This document shows, piece by piece, positions 13,606 to 26,720 of a stretch of DNA of 64,000 bases. The notes below the pieces were generated by a model, which saw nothing but the letters and a program-made list of their open reading frames with translations, ran no database searches and was not told the DNA's origin. A program made the position numbers and the translations under genes. How positions within the stretch are numbered: position 1 is the first letter of the stretch; the number at the start of each line of letters is the position of its first letter. Origin of the DNA: Plectrocnemia conspersa (Eukaryota; Arthropoda; Insecta; Trichoptera; Polycentropodidae); NCBI GenBank assembly GCA_009617715.1, contig VTFK01000027.1:744001-808000 (forward strand), given 5' to 3'.

Positions 13606-15289
13606 TTATATAATTCAACCTAATATATATTTTGCCTAAATATAATAAAATCTAACAAACATGTTTTTCGCCATTTTTACAAGACAATACCATTGATTAT
13701 TGTCATATTATGAATATGTATGAAAGCACAATTGTTTATTCATATAGATTGAACGTGATTTGAATTCAAGAAATATATTAGGTCTAGTTTTGTAACCGTT
13801 ACATCAAATATTTATCACCACCATAGCAAAGGATCCAAATGCGTGAGCATTAATGTATTATATAATATCATAAAGTTCTGAATTTCGCATTGAATACTAA
13901 TCGGTTTATATATAATAAAATATACCTTTATAAAGTCGATAGCGTTTTGTAATAAATTTCAAAGCCTCGGTTAACAAACGCTTCTTTAACTTGCATTAAT
14001 ATATCAAAGACACTTTTCATCGTATAATAGCTAATTTATTTATTAACTTTTTTTAATAAATCAACGCTGTAAATATAAATGCGCTCGCTATAATTTTTCG
14101 CCCCTTTATGGTACATAAAGTAATTTTTGTATACGCGGGGTAAAACTCCATGTTTCGTATAAGTACGAATGTAAAAATACGCGAGGGGTCATTGTGTCAT
14201 ATTTTAATTTTCGCCAAAAAAACATACGATACACATACGAATTAGTGGGCCGACATATTCAGATAGTCATTTTAAAATGAGTACACAGTCAAACATAATT
14301 TATCTGCAAACGTGAATAATTAAATTACTGAAGGTTAAATAAAATATCAGTTTAAATTATTGACTATGCATTATTTTTTATTTACATTCATATAAAAAAA
14401 AATGAATTTAATATCATAAGCTTAAGTTTTTAATACTCGTGTAACATTTACAACAAAATGTAATGAAGTAAACTACAGATAGTTGAAATAAATTTCAACA
14501 AGATTTACATTATTATTAGTCAAGATTTTAATAAGGCACACGATTTTACAAATATAACTTTTAAAGACACTTTTTCTATAATAACATCTACTTTATAAGT
14601 TAAAACTATATGTGTAGTTAATATAACATGGGGTGTGCCTAAGGGCGATACGCATGGTTAAGCTTATTGCTTCATATATAGAGCACACTTTTAATGGCGT
14701 TTCTTAAAATTAAATAATAGCCGTATATCTAAAAAATTATGGAATTTGTTCATATAACATTTACCATGAAAAATATTTTGTTCTAAATTATCGTTAGATT
14801 TACAAATATATAAATATAGAAAGCACATATGGACTAAACGCAAATAGATTGCCTAGTAGGTAAAAAAAAAACAGTTTATCAATAACCAATTAAGTGCTCG
14901 TATATGAATCCATATTAAATCTGAAATTAATTCGATAAGCATGTATATAGAGACTTTAGGATAAAATCATAAAAACTACAATATAAAAACCCACATGAAA
15001 TATGAAATAATAATACACAACTATAGATAAAAAGAACCCAAATATATTGGCAAACAAATTATCTAAGATCCAAAGCACAAAACGCCTCGAGATATAGGTT
15101 ATACTTATAAAATATAGATAGCAAATCGCTGAGAAGCGATTGACCCATACAAAAAAGAGAAAAAATCAAAGTTAAATAAATATATATTTAGCAATGTATA
15201 TTTACATATTTATTTTTTGTAGCAATATTTGTACAAAATATTAGATAATAGCCGCTTATTAAATTAGAAACTAATTCGCCATTCGATTT

Positions 15290-15780
15290 TAATCGAATCA
15301 TACAAAGTTTTCACCATTGGCAAAGCATGTGAAACACCTGTTGCCGTCTGGCAAGAATGCCAAGAAGTGGCAAATCACCATAAAAAGCGCACTAACATTC
15401 AATCTTCGAGTCAAATTAGCCATCGTTGGCGCGGCCCCTGTAGTAAATTAAATTTTCTCTAGGCCCAATAAATTTTCATAATGTCTTAATCTGTGCGATC
15501 GATTTTTGGCTAAAACCTCAAGCTCGTTTAGACGAGGAGATTAGATATGAACGTACACAGGGGAGCCACGCTTCAAATATTGATCAGAGCAAATTGGCGC
15601 GGACAGAACAATCCCTAACGTTCAATTTGCAATATACCTGATCCTCGAATTTAGAGTAATCCATTAAATCACCGTACGTTGTATATTACTAAAATTAATA
15701 CACGACCCTTAAATTGTTAATATAAATATCGCGATGTGATACGATTGTACAATATAAATCAATAAACAAAAACATTAACG
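15290..15780. other. less AT-rich intronic island upstream of the splice element
   Basis: The sequence has moderate GC with words such as GGCGCGGCCCC near 15,430 and CTCGTTTAGACGAGGAG near 15,521. It carries stops in all frames. It lies just 3' (in gene direction) of the candidate recursive splice site and could hold splicing or transcriptional control sequence; this is positional inference. Confidence 0.3.
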
Positions 15781-15790
15781 TAAAACTTAC

Positions 15791-15844
15791 GAAAAGAAGA
15801 TCAATTCAACTCATCGATATAAAATATGTAGAAGTCTGACTCAC
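15791..15844 (-). promoter_or_regulatory. candidate recursive splice site with 54-nt RS-exon (or poison exon)
   Basis: On the minus strand a T-rich tract reads into TTCTTGCAG directly followed by GTGAGT at the 15,845/15,844 junction, so a strong acceptor abuts a strong donor. A second donor, GTAAGT, starts at 15,790, which defines a 54-nt exon. Spliced in phase 0 (the phase of both upstream exons), it runs GTG AGT CAG and meets TGA at codon 13, so its inclusion would truncate UNC-13. This matches recursive splicing ratchet points with a downstream RS-exon, known from long introns of flies and vertebrates. A regulated poison exon is the main alternative. Confidence 0.55.
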
Positions 15845-16724
15845 CTGCAAGAAAAAAATACAAAATATTAATATTATATAATCTGTAAACTTTAAGTTTT
15901 AAGACGTGTGTTATAAGGCTTAGTAAATGCTAAATTAACGCGGGCTAAATTTCGCATATAAAAATGTTTTTAGCGTGTCACGTAACGGTGTTAATTACTT
16001 TTTACAAAGAGCGTTTCAAAGTAAAGCCTCCGACGAGTAAGCGGCGCGCAACCATCGGTCTCGCTAATTGGATAAAATTTATATAATTAAAGTATCATGG
16101 GATGTTTTAAGAATATGTTTGAGTGAAAAAACTATGTATCAAGGGACGTACTGAATTGAAAATTGCATAAAAACATACATGTTTAAAAAGTACCTACTTT
16201 ATTTAAAAAATATGTTTATGTTTTTTCAGCACGATATGGCAATTATGTAAATGATATTGCTTGGCAATTCAAAAACCATGAGTTTAAATCTCACATAAAG
16301 CATGGTTTTTTTATTTATTTCTGTCGTATCTTGCAGAATAGTAGTCAATATTTAAATCTGGTCCATGTATATTGCATACATTTTTATACTAATTAGGTGT
16401 CAAATCACATGTCGCTATTTACAGACAGACAGACACATGTTACCTATCCCTATCTACTATGGCGACCGAAGAGTATGTAGGAACATACCATTTGTCCTAT
16501 CTATTGATAGATAGGATTTTTTATTTTAATAACACTACAAGAGTTTTTTAAATTAAAATAGTACGATATATATGTAGTATTAAACAATGATTTAAAATAT
16601 ATGATTAGTGTTTTTAATCTCGTTTTGATTCCACAAAACTAATAGTATTTTAATATTGATAGATTACATATAATGTATATAGAAACAAAGTATATATTTA
16701 TATAATTTTTAGACATTTTTACTA

Positions 16725-17065
16725 GCACAACCAATTAGTGGTATAAGTCAATGACTAATTCCCGGAATGACCTGGGTTTTAATCCAAAAGGAACCCCTAG
16801 TGATTTTCAATTTATATTGTGTCTAGATGTTTGAAATTCCTGATTTTTATATAATTATATTTCACATAGTAGGTTTCCTTGAATTTTTCTTATCTTACGG
16901 TTAAATATATTAATGAATAATTAACACATAATCAAACAATTATAAATCGTACATAGTGACTTTTATTATAGTTTAAAATTTATAAAATATATGTCACTAA
17001 TTTACAGACTTTGATTTCAGTCATTTGTCTCACTATGTTCCACTGTAACGCATTGGGTTGAAGTC
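16725..17065 (+). repeat. tRNA-like SINE, copy 1
   Basis: It begins with an A-box-like TTAGTGGTATAAGTC (16735-16749) and a B-box-like GGGTTTTAATCC (16774-16785) about 39 nt apart, as in tRNA-derived promoters. Then follow TATATTGTGTCTAGA and a 3' part with ATTTACAGACTTTGATTT and GTCTCACTA near 17,000. The 3' blocks recur in the minus-strand copy at 39.7 kb and the middle blocks in copies at 22.7 and 62.4 kb. Confidence 0.62.
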
Positions 17066-17548
17066 AATTATGTTACAAAAAAAGATTTGCAATTTTCGTT
17101 ATTAAAAAATATTTGTAATTAAACTTTCTTAAAAAATACATATAAAATCGACTATTTTCAATCAACATTTTGTGGGAAAAACACTGAAAACTATCATAAT
17201 AAATATACAAGATGGTCCATTATTAATTGTTGATAATGAGATATTTTAATGTTTGGTACTTGGTTTTCAAACGATTACCTTGCCATTTAATGTGCTGCTA
17301 TCTATGCCCTTTCTTACATTAATTTACCATACATCGACAAACGCTGATATGGTCTTATACATATTAAGCCCTCAATAAAGCTTTGTACATAGCATAAATA
17401 TTAGAGCTTATAGTATATCAGCATTTAAAAAACATTCTATGTATAAATAATAATAAATGTATTATTTAACTTTATCAGTTAAAAAAATGTTTTCAATGTT
17501 TGACAAAATAAATCTAATCTTGTTATATATTCTCTTTAACTATTTAAT

Positions 17549-17584
17549 GACATACATATACATACTATATGTATGTATATGTAT
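17549..17584. repeat. palindromic simple-sequence hairpin
   Basis: The arms ATACATATACATAC and GTATGTATATGTAT flank a short loop. The sequence is built from (TACA)/(TGTA)-like units, so it probably reflects a microsatellite inversion rather than a functional RNA. Confidence 0.5.
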
Positions 17585-17639
17585 CAAAATGTTCAAAATT
17601 GTGGTTAAAAGTCAGTTCCTTATAAATATATACATATTA

Positions 17640-18320
17640 TAGCTTAACTCTGAGGTACACGCCAGTTAATCCTTTAAGAGTTTTACCTTTCCGCGTTTCG
17701 GGTCTAAGAACAAAGTAGCGCAAGTTAAAACACTTTGATCTTAATGACCCCATGGAAAGCATTAGGGGTTGATGCGAAGGTTGAGAGGGGACGAAGGATG
17801 CAACAAATATTTTCCTACAAAACGCACACTCATACACAAAAAATAAATACATACATTAATATCTACACAGCTTAGAGTTTTATAAACTCGCAATATTTAC
17901 ACAAATACTTAAGCGCGGAAGAAATTTTCAAGAGGTTTTTTGATGTTCCCGGCGAAAATTCTGACGAGAAAGCTCATTAGATTTTATCTCGTTTGCGGCT
18001 GAGAAAATTGCGAATTTTGATCCGTATATCAAATTAATATTTCCATAGAAGTGGCTTCTTGTTTCTTTGCTCGGATACAATCTAATTACAAAGATAAAAA
18101 TATTTACGTACTATTCCAATTATTATAAGAGTAACATTTTACGATTAGTGATCAATGCTTGAGCTAATTTTCCTGATGGGTCTCTCGGAACAACGAATTA
18201 ATCTTTAGTAGACCATCTGTTTTTTGTATGGACTTGTTTCGCTTTGGAATAAAAATTTATTTCCGTATCGGAGGGGAAAAAGAATCGCTCTCTTAAGTAA
18301 GATTTATGCGCCCTTCCTTA
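17640..18320. other. less AT-rich intronic island
   Basis: It includes a 71-codon antisense ORF (17,637-17,852) without recognised domain, and further CG-containing sequence to about 18,310. No splice-site pair or protein motif was recognised. It could be a conserved noncoding element or a decayed repeat. Confidence 0.25.
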
Positions 18321-20234
18321 AAAAAATATGTAAAATTCATCAAACAATAAATTAAGTCAAACAATATGCGATAAAAAGTACTTTATTTAAATGGATACCA
18401 TTGAGCGGATATAAAATATAATTTAACACCATATTTTATATTATATTGTATTATTTAACAATCTTTTGTATATATATTATAGACACCGAGAAAATTTTTA
18501 TCATAGTAACCTAATTTTCGCCCTTACTCCTTTGAAAAGATTTTGCATCTTCCAAGAACGTCGGTGGGTATACTTTGAATAGGATGTTATAAAATATATA
18601 AAATTTAGTATACGCGCTTAATTCTATCGCTGAGAAAATTGCCTCGTATAAATAACAAACGCAAAGTAACAGTTTTCCTTTTAAGGAAATATTGTTAAGA
18701 ATAACCCAAGCTATAATGCATCAAAAATATTTATTAAGTAGATTTAATTTTCCAATTAATACCATGACATTTTTATTCAACGTTTATAATAATATATACG
18801 CTTATTTTAAAATAAGGGCATGATTTCATCACATTAAAATAACAGAATCGATAATTTTAATCATTTAATCCGGTAAATTTAGATGAGTTTGCAACTCCCT
18901 CAGAAAATCTCCATCGATGAAGGTGAACTAACTCGATTAACACACGAGACTACAGAGTTGACTCTAATTTATTCGCTTGATTATCCATTGATTAATCTAT
19001 CCCATAAACTTCTGCCGAGCTTAACTAAATCGATTATAACATACTCTATTTACCACAATAAGATACCAATTTAAAATATATGTATTATATAAATACATTC
19101 CTGTATATACTTTGCTGAAAACTCAGATTATTTTAGCTAAATGTGTATGTATCATTTTAAATGACTATGCATACAAAAATCAAGCAAATAAGCATTATTT
19201 GTAACAAATAGAATAACAATTATTTATACCCTTAGGATTTTTTATAAAAATGTTCTTTTGAAGATACTTTATTCGGAAATAAGAATAATTTGGATCACTC
19301 TAGTTTTGAATTTTCGACGATTTTCTAAACAATATTTGTAAGTTCATCAGAAAACTCGAGATCGATCAATTTTTAGCTTAGGATTAAATGGTTAGCTCAA
19401 TAAAAAATTCCCTCAAAATTAACAGCTATTTGAGAATTTAGTTCTAGAATTTTTATCATATTTTTCATCAAAATTCATAATCAGTGTGTCATTAATAATA
19501 TGTACTATATGTAGAATAATTTATCTGATGCTGATAATAAGATATGTATGTGTTTAGAATATTATATTTTTTCTTGTGCATTTCCAAAAATCTGGTAATA
19601 TATAAATTGGCAAAAAAATAATGGGCGCAAAAGGTTTAATAAAAAAAATAAAAATGGGTTTATCAGCTTTTGAATCACTTAACCCATAATTAATATTTTT
19701 TCTAATGCACTATGGTGAATTGATTGTAAATATTTAATACAAATTTATTTAATAAATATTTAAAAACATATTTTTTATACACCACACTTGAACCATAAAA
19801 AATAAGCAATCTTTGATGATAAAAAATTTTTAGGGAAAGTATAGTTTTAAAAAATAATTAAACGTGATTATATATTATATAAATCAAGGAGATAAGCAAC
19901 TTTTTCTGTCAAAAATGAAATTGCAAAAAATAGGAATTTGAGTTTGTTTTATGTTTAATGACATAAACAAGCCACCTGAATCCAAAAGCCACATATATTT
20001 GATTTATATTATGTGGTAAGAAATCTAAGCCAATCATTCATTAGAGTCGTTTCTAAAACAATACAATACAATGATAAAAATGGCAATGATCGACGTTTTG
20101 CACGAATTTTCCATTAGTGCCTCAATAAAAGGATAAAGTACAATTCGGCCCTTCGTATCATATTTTTACTAAACATAAGGCTGTGTAATATATTTTATTT
20201 TTATTAAAGCATATTTCTTGTAATTTACAGGTTT

Positions 20235-20650
20235 AACCTAACCAAGCGTTTTTATCTGTATAAGCCATCGTTGTGGCGAATAATGAGGTTCACGGGGCTG
20301 AATTGATGGGGCTCGTTACGCATTCAAAGAAGACTGCCTCATGGCCATTTCATTTCATTTCAAGAACCAATTTGGCTGACATTCCTTTATCATTGTCACT
20401 TGACGTTCCAAGGATCAAATTGTTCCGTAAAGTCATGGCTCAAATTTTCCAATGTCCGAACAAAAACGCATACCAAAGCGAACGAGGCCGCAATAAAACT
20501 CGAGCAAAAATTAATCACTATAAAGTACTGTTTGTATTAATTTTCGAATTGATTTGTTTCTGCCAAATTTATGTGCGTACCCGACCCTCCGATCCTTAAT
20601 TACCCAATTCATGTAATCTTTGAAACAATCTGCTAATCTATTTGCCAATA
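20235..20650 (+). other. open frame of 108 codons in intronic island, unrecognised
   Basis: The frame at 20,273-20,599 starts at a GTG-like position and reads ANNEVHGAELMGLVTHSKK, then Ser/Pro/Leu-rich sequence. No family is recognised, there is no supporting gene structure, and the composition follows that of the island. I list it as sequence of unknown role, more likely noncoding. Confidence 0.2.
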
Positions 20651-21689
20651 TCGTTTTGGATGTATTTAATGTAAGTGACACGAGACATTAACCGCTTCAT
20701 AAACAAAATAAATTGCCAACATTTCTACGGTCCTATACAAAATGGTTTACAATAATATAAGCAATCGGAAATAGTTTATTACACAAAACATTTAATTATT
20801 TGTTAATTAATAAGCAAAATTTTGTAAATATATTTTATAAAGGCGGAAAAATTATGCCAAACATTCATAACATAATTCGACCTAATTGGAATATAAATTT
20901 AATCAAAGTTAAGACAACCGCTCTTCGGGGAAATTTATTAAGGATTTGATCGTATTTATCGTCTAATATTACGATAATATTAAATAAATGTGATTTAAAA
21001 GTACTTTGAAGAGATTTTTATAATATATAATAAATACTGCATGAGAAAACTGTTTTGTATCGATAGATATTATTATTTATTATATTTTATATTTAACAGT
21101 AATACCGATAAAATAGCTTCATGTCTATATTAATTTATTTTTATTTTTAATAAATTTGACCATACTTTAAAAATCAATAATAATATGAAAATCTTATCTG
21201 TATTTAATTAAATTATTTTAAAACATTATTTTTTCAAGTAGAAAACTATTTGTAATTTACAATTTAATAAAACAGGATTTAAATGAAATACAATGTAAGT
21301 CTGTGATTCTGAATACGGTTGATTTAAATATTTGAAAATATTTTATATATTTTTATTTTTTAAATCGAAAATTAGAGATTTTTTAAAGATTTACAATCAA
21401 ATGGATGAATATTGCAGCCTCCAGTTAATTTTGCACTATGTCAGAATTTACGTTTATGTTTTACAACAAGCTTATATTTTATATTATATATTAGTACCAC
21501 ATATGTATAATATTAAAGTATGAACAATAAAAAATATTACGTAAAATATAACACAATATTTTAGGATTATCCGGCAATAAGATTAATGCTGAATAATTGC
21601 ATATTGTATCCTTCAGGTGACTTTTTTTGGTTCTATTTAGCATTAAATAAATTCAATCGTGTTTACAGAGAGATTCGAAAAAACTTTTA

Positions 21690-22215
21690 TAACAGTATCA
21701 ATTTAACTCCCAAGGCATATCCTATGGTATGTATCATTCGAAAGCTTTTCAACAGAATTCAGAAGCCGAATATCGCCTACTTCAATTCCGAAGCGTTTTA
21801 TCGTGCAAGCGAAATGCTTTCGCTAACAATTTCGGTAGTCCGGAATTATTGTCTTTGAAGGGCGGACCTCCGAAAAGGCAAACTGTTGCTCGCGCATTTG
21901 GGCTCTTGACTCACGAAACGCTGAAAATTCGCCTTAGGGATACGACAAACAAACCTTTGCCTGAATACATTAAAGAGAGACGAACAAAAAAATACAAGGA
22001 AAACACACAGCCAAGGCAGCGAAAGGAGGCGGAGCAACGATGTAAAGTCGGGAAATCAATATTTCTCCCGGGCCACATAAATATTGAGTGACTTTTTGTC
22101 CCTTTTCGGGAATACATGCAGTGATACCTTGAATTTGAGATTGATAAGGATATCGTGTCGCGCACCATGGTAATTTGTATAGTGAACGTGTAAGACGCAC
22201 GTGTTTTCATTTACG
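21690..22215. other. less AT-rich intronic island with overlapping ORFs on both strands
   Basis: ORFs of 90 and 120 codons on the plus strand and 99, 76 and 72 codons on the minus strand overlap here. None shows a domain, and mutual overlap indicates composition rather than coding. Features include CTCCCGGGCC near 22,064 and CACCATGG near 22,164. It may be a conserved regulatory block. Confidence 0.25.
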
Positions 22216-22667
22216 GAACCCTTTTTTATAAAATATTGTTTAGTGGTACAGTTCATTAACATTTGGTATTTCAATCATTATTCTATGTTTATTATTTGTA
22301 ATCTTCATTTAAATTAAAATATAAGCAGCAAAGCATTTAAAATAATGGACATAAAATAGCCAAACTTTTGATATTATCAATAATCGATAAGTTCTTCAAG
22401 CGTTTAATAATATTAAGGGCAAACTAATATTAAACCATAACCAGCTAGGCATCTATACATTTTTTTAAGATTATTTCATTTAAGATTATCTGCACCATCA
22501 GCTAGTTTCTACGCGTTACATTCGATGACGGTAATCCACGAGACGGGTAGAATCTACCTTTAGTTGCCACTGATGTTTAATGACGGGTACTGTAGTATTA
22601 ATATATTATACTAAAAATACTATTAAAATCTGTTTTCACATGCAACAGGCAGCATAAAAACGACTCG

Positions 22668-23050
22668 TTGGTTTAGTGTTAATATAACCAACAGAATAGA
22701 TTAGTCGATGACTAATAGAATCCCAAATGAACCATAGTGTTTCTTTACTTATATTGTGTCTATGAGACCGGAATTATTATATAATAATAATTTTTGATTG
22801 ATCACAAATTATGTTTTCTTAGATTTATATAATCTCACGGATTTATTCGTTAAAAGAAATTAAAAATCATGCTAGGTTGTACAAAATGATCTTAAATGTA
22901 AGCTATATAAGATTAAAATTAATAAAAGTTACTGAATTCCATTTTTTATTTTTCTATTTAATCAGTGTTATATGTGCTTATACAATTACAATGCATTGGA
23001 CTAATGCCTATCATTATTAAACAAATTATTTTGAATGGTCCATAAACATG
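22668..23050 (+). repeat. tRNA-like SINE, copy 2
   Basis: It shares with the 16.7-kb copy the words GTCGATGACTAAT, AATCCCAAATGAACC (decayed B box), TATATTGTGTCTATGAGACC and ATTATGTTTTCTTAGATT, in the same order and spacing. The 3' part carries ACAATGCATTGGAC, like ACGCATTGGGTTG of copy 1. Confidence 0.58.
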
Positions 23051-23884
23051 AACTAATATATAAAAAACTTACAATTAGTATTTAAACATTAAAATGTTTC
23101 CCTTAACTATATTTTCAATTCGAGATTTTTTATACTTATCGGGAAGCGACTACAATAGTTTCGTTTATTATGGGCCACCCAGAATACTCATACACATTAT
23201 ATTTGAGATTTGACAAAATGGTTTAATAGTGTGAGAGTACATATTATGCGGTTTGTTTTTGCTCACAGATCAGCGAGATCACTAGAGAACCTGCGACAAC
23301 ATTTTTTCACAACCTGGATACTGACATCTTTATTTAAATTTAAAAACCAATAAACATATATATCAGAGAGCCACATAGGTCACAACACTTGGCATCAAAA
23401 CTCAAAAATGATGTAAAGAAAATGTCATTTAAAAACAAGCTGATTAAGACCGGATATTTTAGTAACAATCAGCTCAAAACATCAGTCGAAAACCTTTTTA
23501 AACTCAACAAAGACTGCAATTTTAGATAAACTAACATAAAATAACAGATTTATTTTTTCATGCATTGCAATTTTTTAATCTTATATTTGCTCTGATGTTT
23601 ATGTAGCAATGTATAATAGTTAGAAAATTTGATATGTTTAACAATAAATACTAACTTTGTTAGAAAAAATACAGTGATTTATTTTACAAAAAGTTTTTTT
23701 CGTATGAATATTTTTTTTATTGTTGAAACTTGCTTTAAAAAAATGACATGGTACTAATAAAATAATTGTTAACTTGTTTATACATTGTAAAATTGATAAG
23801 TATCTCACTCATAAACATTTTTTTAATAATAATAAAAAACTTGAGTCAAATAGCTGCAGAGCTATAAAAAAATAATGACAAATT

Positions 23885-24625
23885 TATATATAGGAGGACC
23901 GAAAAGTAATCAAATTTTTTTAAAACATTTTTTTCAAATCTGTTTATTTCAATACGCGGTCTAGTAATCACATAAGTTTTTATCATTATGTTTAATTAAA
24001 AACCGTAAATTTATGGTTTCTTTGAAAAAAAAAAATTTACCCTTAGGTAAAGGGATGTCGAGGTCAACAATTGATGAGATGCATTTTCGCCATTATATGC
24101 TGTTTTTGTTCGATCAATGAAAGAAAGATAACGAAGCAACAGAAGTTAACAAAAATACTTATGGCGATGTTTTAAAACTTCACAAGTGTCATCATTATTA
24201 AAAAAAATGGAAATAAGGACCTCAAAGACATTGCTCGATGATGTCCTGAAATCAATGGTGGAGTCAGATCCTCGTCAGACCATAAAAAAGTTATCAACAA
24301 TGAATGGCTGTTCATGGTCTATAGCCCAGGATCATCTACGCCGTTTGAGAAAGGACCATAAACAAGGAATTTGGGTCCCGCATGAGTTATCGGCAACAGC
24401 GCGCGACCAGCGCCGTACCATCTGTGCATTCCTTATCCCGTTTTGAAGTTGACCCATTTTTACTACGTATTTGTAACTGGAGATGAGAAGTGGGTGCTAT
24501 ACAATAATCCTGTATGAAAAAAAAATGGCTCGACCACCTCTATCAATAAAGAAGGTCTTTTTTTGTGTATGATATGCTTTGGATTTTTTTTGTACTTCTC
24601 GAAAAGTTAATACGGTATTATCGTA
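23885..24625 (+). pseudogene. mariner-family transposase relic (second lineage)
   Basis: Before the main frame the sequence reads MHFRHYMLFLFDQ and TEVNKNTYGDVLK, matching the N-terminal start of mariner transposases (RHxMLFxFD; EA-x-NI-xx-YGE). The 24,186 frame reads ESDPRQTIKKLSTMNGCSWS and WVPHELSATARDQRR, the helix-turn-helix and WVPHEL linker. After a stop, FVTGDEKWVLYNNPV holds the first catalytic Asp context (TGDEKW). The third catalytic region is missing. Words differ from copies A and B, so this is another subfamily. Confidence 0.8.
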
Positions 24626-25429
24626 TTTATATTTTAAAATCTGTATAAAGTAAAATGCAGACCATTATTTAAGAACTGTGACCATTCAACTAAATAACTT
24701 TTAATTAATACTAATTAGTCACTGTTTATCCAGACGGCATTAACGTTGACTAATGTATACCAACTGACTATTAGACGTTGGACGTGGAGTAAACATCGAT
24801 ACTTGAGCTCTGCTCTTCAGACTATTGAAAAGTAATTACTCCATAGTAATGATCAAATTAATAAAAGCCTATGTTAATTTATATCATTGTAATAGCTTTT
24901 GTAAGTAAACAAATATGTTATCAAGAATAACTAATACGATTATAAAAGTTTGTATCTTAAACTTTATTTTATCGAAACAGATTATTTAGTTACGGATAAA
25001 AGCTTTGCTAAATATTGATACGTTTCATATATGTTTTATAGTATAATGAAAACAAAAGTTGTTTTCAATATTCAAGTAGATCATAAATTAACAATGTAAG
25101 CCTACATAATTAACTAGTATAACACAGAACCAATTAACCACTTAACATTTTGCTACATACTTTCATTAACAAAGTCTACCTTAGTCAAGTCTGATCGTGT
25201 CTGGCCATTTTGTCAGAGATTATTAAATTTTTAGTTGGTTGGAAGCGTGCCAATATAAAATATACTACCTTACATTATGTAATTTTATTCATATTAACAT
25301 GACGCTTTTTAAAGCATACTGAGAATATCCCATACATTTATATTATATAATAATACAATATTTAATCTAGTGAATAAATAATCTTACCATGAACAAAAGT
25401 ATATTGCTATATTAAATTTTCTTAGAATT

Positions 25430-25975
25430 GCGCTTACAATCGGCTCCGAAGCCAATCAAAGACTTCTCACAAAATCTATATTTAATTATCGATCGGCCAA
25501 TTATACGCCCTCGAACATATTGTAATCACTTTAACGCACAGCCCTCTTGTTCTGAATAGTTAAGATATTAAAGTGGTAGGCTTGAAGTTAAAATGCTTCG
25601 GCGCAACCGCATAATTATAATATTTTATTAACGATAAGCAGAGTGGCGAGGGAATGAAGAGAGAGGGAGAAAGAGAGAGAGACAACCGAAGAGATATGTG
25701 TATAATTTATAAGCTATTATGCCCAAAAAGCTTAAAGCGGAAGAAATCGATTCGCAAGAACGCTCGTCGGATTTAAACACGAGGTTCAAATGAAAAATTC
25801 ACGGACCCCCTTCGTTTTCTGACCCCGGTGCCGTTTGTCCCGGAATTTCAATATCCTTCTATTTTCCAGACGTTGCCAGCCCGTATAAGAATGTGGCTCC
25901 GATGGCCCGCAGAACAACTCTCGCTACTTAATATTGCCATGGGCTTATAATGTGATCCTGAACCCTGACCCAAAA
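25430..25975. other. less AT-rich intronic island, candidate conserved element
   Basis: A clearly delimited 550-bp block of balanced composition containing ATCGATCGGCC (25,488), a GAGAGAGGGAGAAAGAGAGA purine run (25,659), GACCCCGGTGCCG (25,822) and GATGGCCCGCAG (25,902). It has stops in all frames. No repeat copy is seen in this window, which favours single-copy regulatory sequence over a transposon. Confidence 0.35.
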
Positions 25976-26249
25976 GTAGTATTGTAAATAAATCACCGAG
26001 AATTTTTTTCCCAAGAAAAATCAATTAAATGACAAGATGCTATGAAAAAATACTTAATTTATTATTACATATGAAACGACAAGGTTATGATTTGAGTTTT
26101 GTAAGCGTAACAGGGCCTTAACCCGAGTACTCGAAATATGAATGGTTTTGTAATTTAATCTTAATCTCTGATCAATATTCATTTTTTATGTATAAAGTTT
26201 CATCACAATATAATTTTCTCGAGTTAAGGTAATTTGTTTGATTCCGTTT

Positions 26250-26305
26250 ATTTTTACCTAACAAGAATTAAGCATTTTGATTTTTTACCTAAAAAGAATT
26301 AAGTA
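26250..26305. repeat. short tandem duplication with AG/GTAAAA words on the minus strand
   Basis: The unit TTTTACCTAAMAAGAATTAAG occurs twice, about 32 nt apart. On the minus strand each copy reads TTCTTNTTAG followed by GTAAAA, a weak acceptor-donor fusion. The polypyrimidine tract is short and the donor weak. Confidence 0.45.
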
Positions 26306-26464
26306 TATTATTGTAGATATATTTATATTATTGATTACCAGAGAACTGGATGATTGTTAAAAAGAGCAAACTTCAATAGAATGATGATTTATTATTGAAT
26401 TGATCTACTTAGAATTATGGAAACGAACTAACATAGCACACTTTGCAATTTTTATTAAAATTAT

Positions 26465-26720
26465 TTTATTTTGAGTGCACTTGCTTCACTTTCAAAATCA
26501 ACAAACAATTAATATCGTTGACCAAAATAAATTACTAGTATAAAAATCACAATGTTAATTATACATATGATTATGAGTTAATTAAAAACAAAAATTTTAA
26601 GTTTTTTTTAATAAAACTCTTTTTTTAACAAAATGGACTTGCCCCACTTTCAAAATCAACGGTCCATATAGAAACACTAAGTGTAAATAGTGAATACCAA
26701 AATAATTTAAATATTTTAAG
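26465..26720. repeat. diverged direct repeat, about 160-bp period
   Basis: CACTTGCTTCACTTTCAAAA near 26,478 and GACTTGCCCCACTTTCAAAA near 26,637 are each followed by ATCAACRR, then after a variable stretch by ACCAAAATAA. This is an old segmental tandem duplication in the intron. Its element identity is unknown. Confidence 0.5.

Noticed and set aside
20273..20599. 108-codon plus-strand ORF as a gene
   Set aside because: No domain, no splice structure and island composition explains the open frame.
21729..22210. Overlapping ORFs of 72-120 codons on both strands
   Set aside because: Mutually overlapping frames without recognisable motifs indicate composition, not coding.
26250..26305. Two AG/GTAAAA words as further recursive splice sites
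   Set aside because: Short pyrimidine tract and weak donor; they arise from a small tandem duplication.
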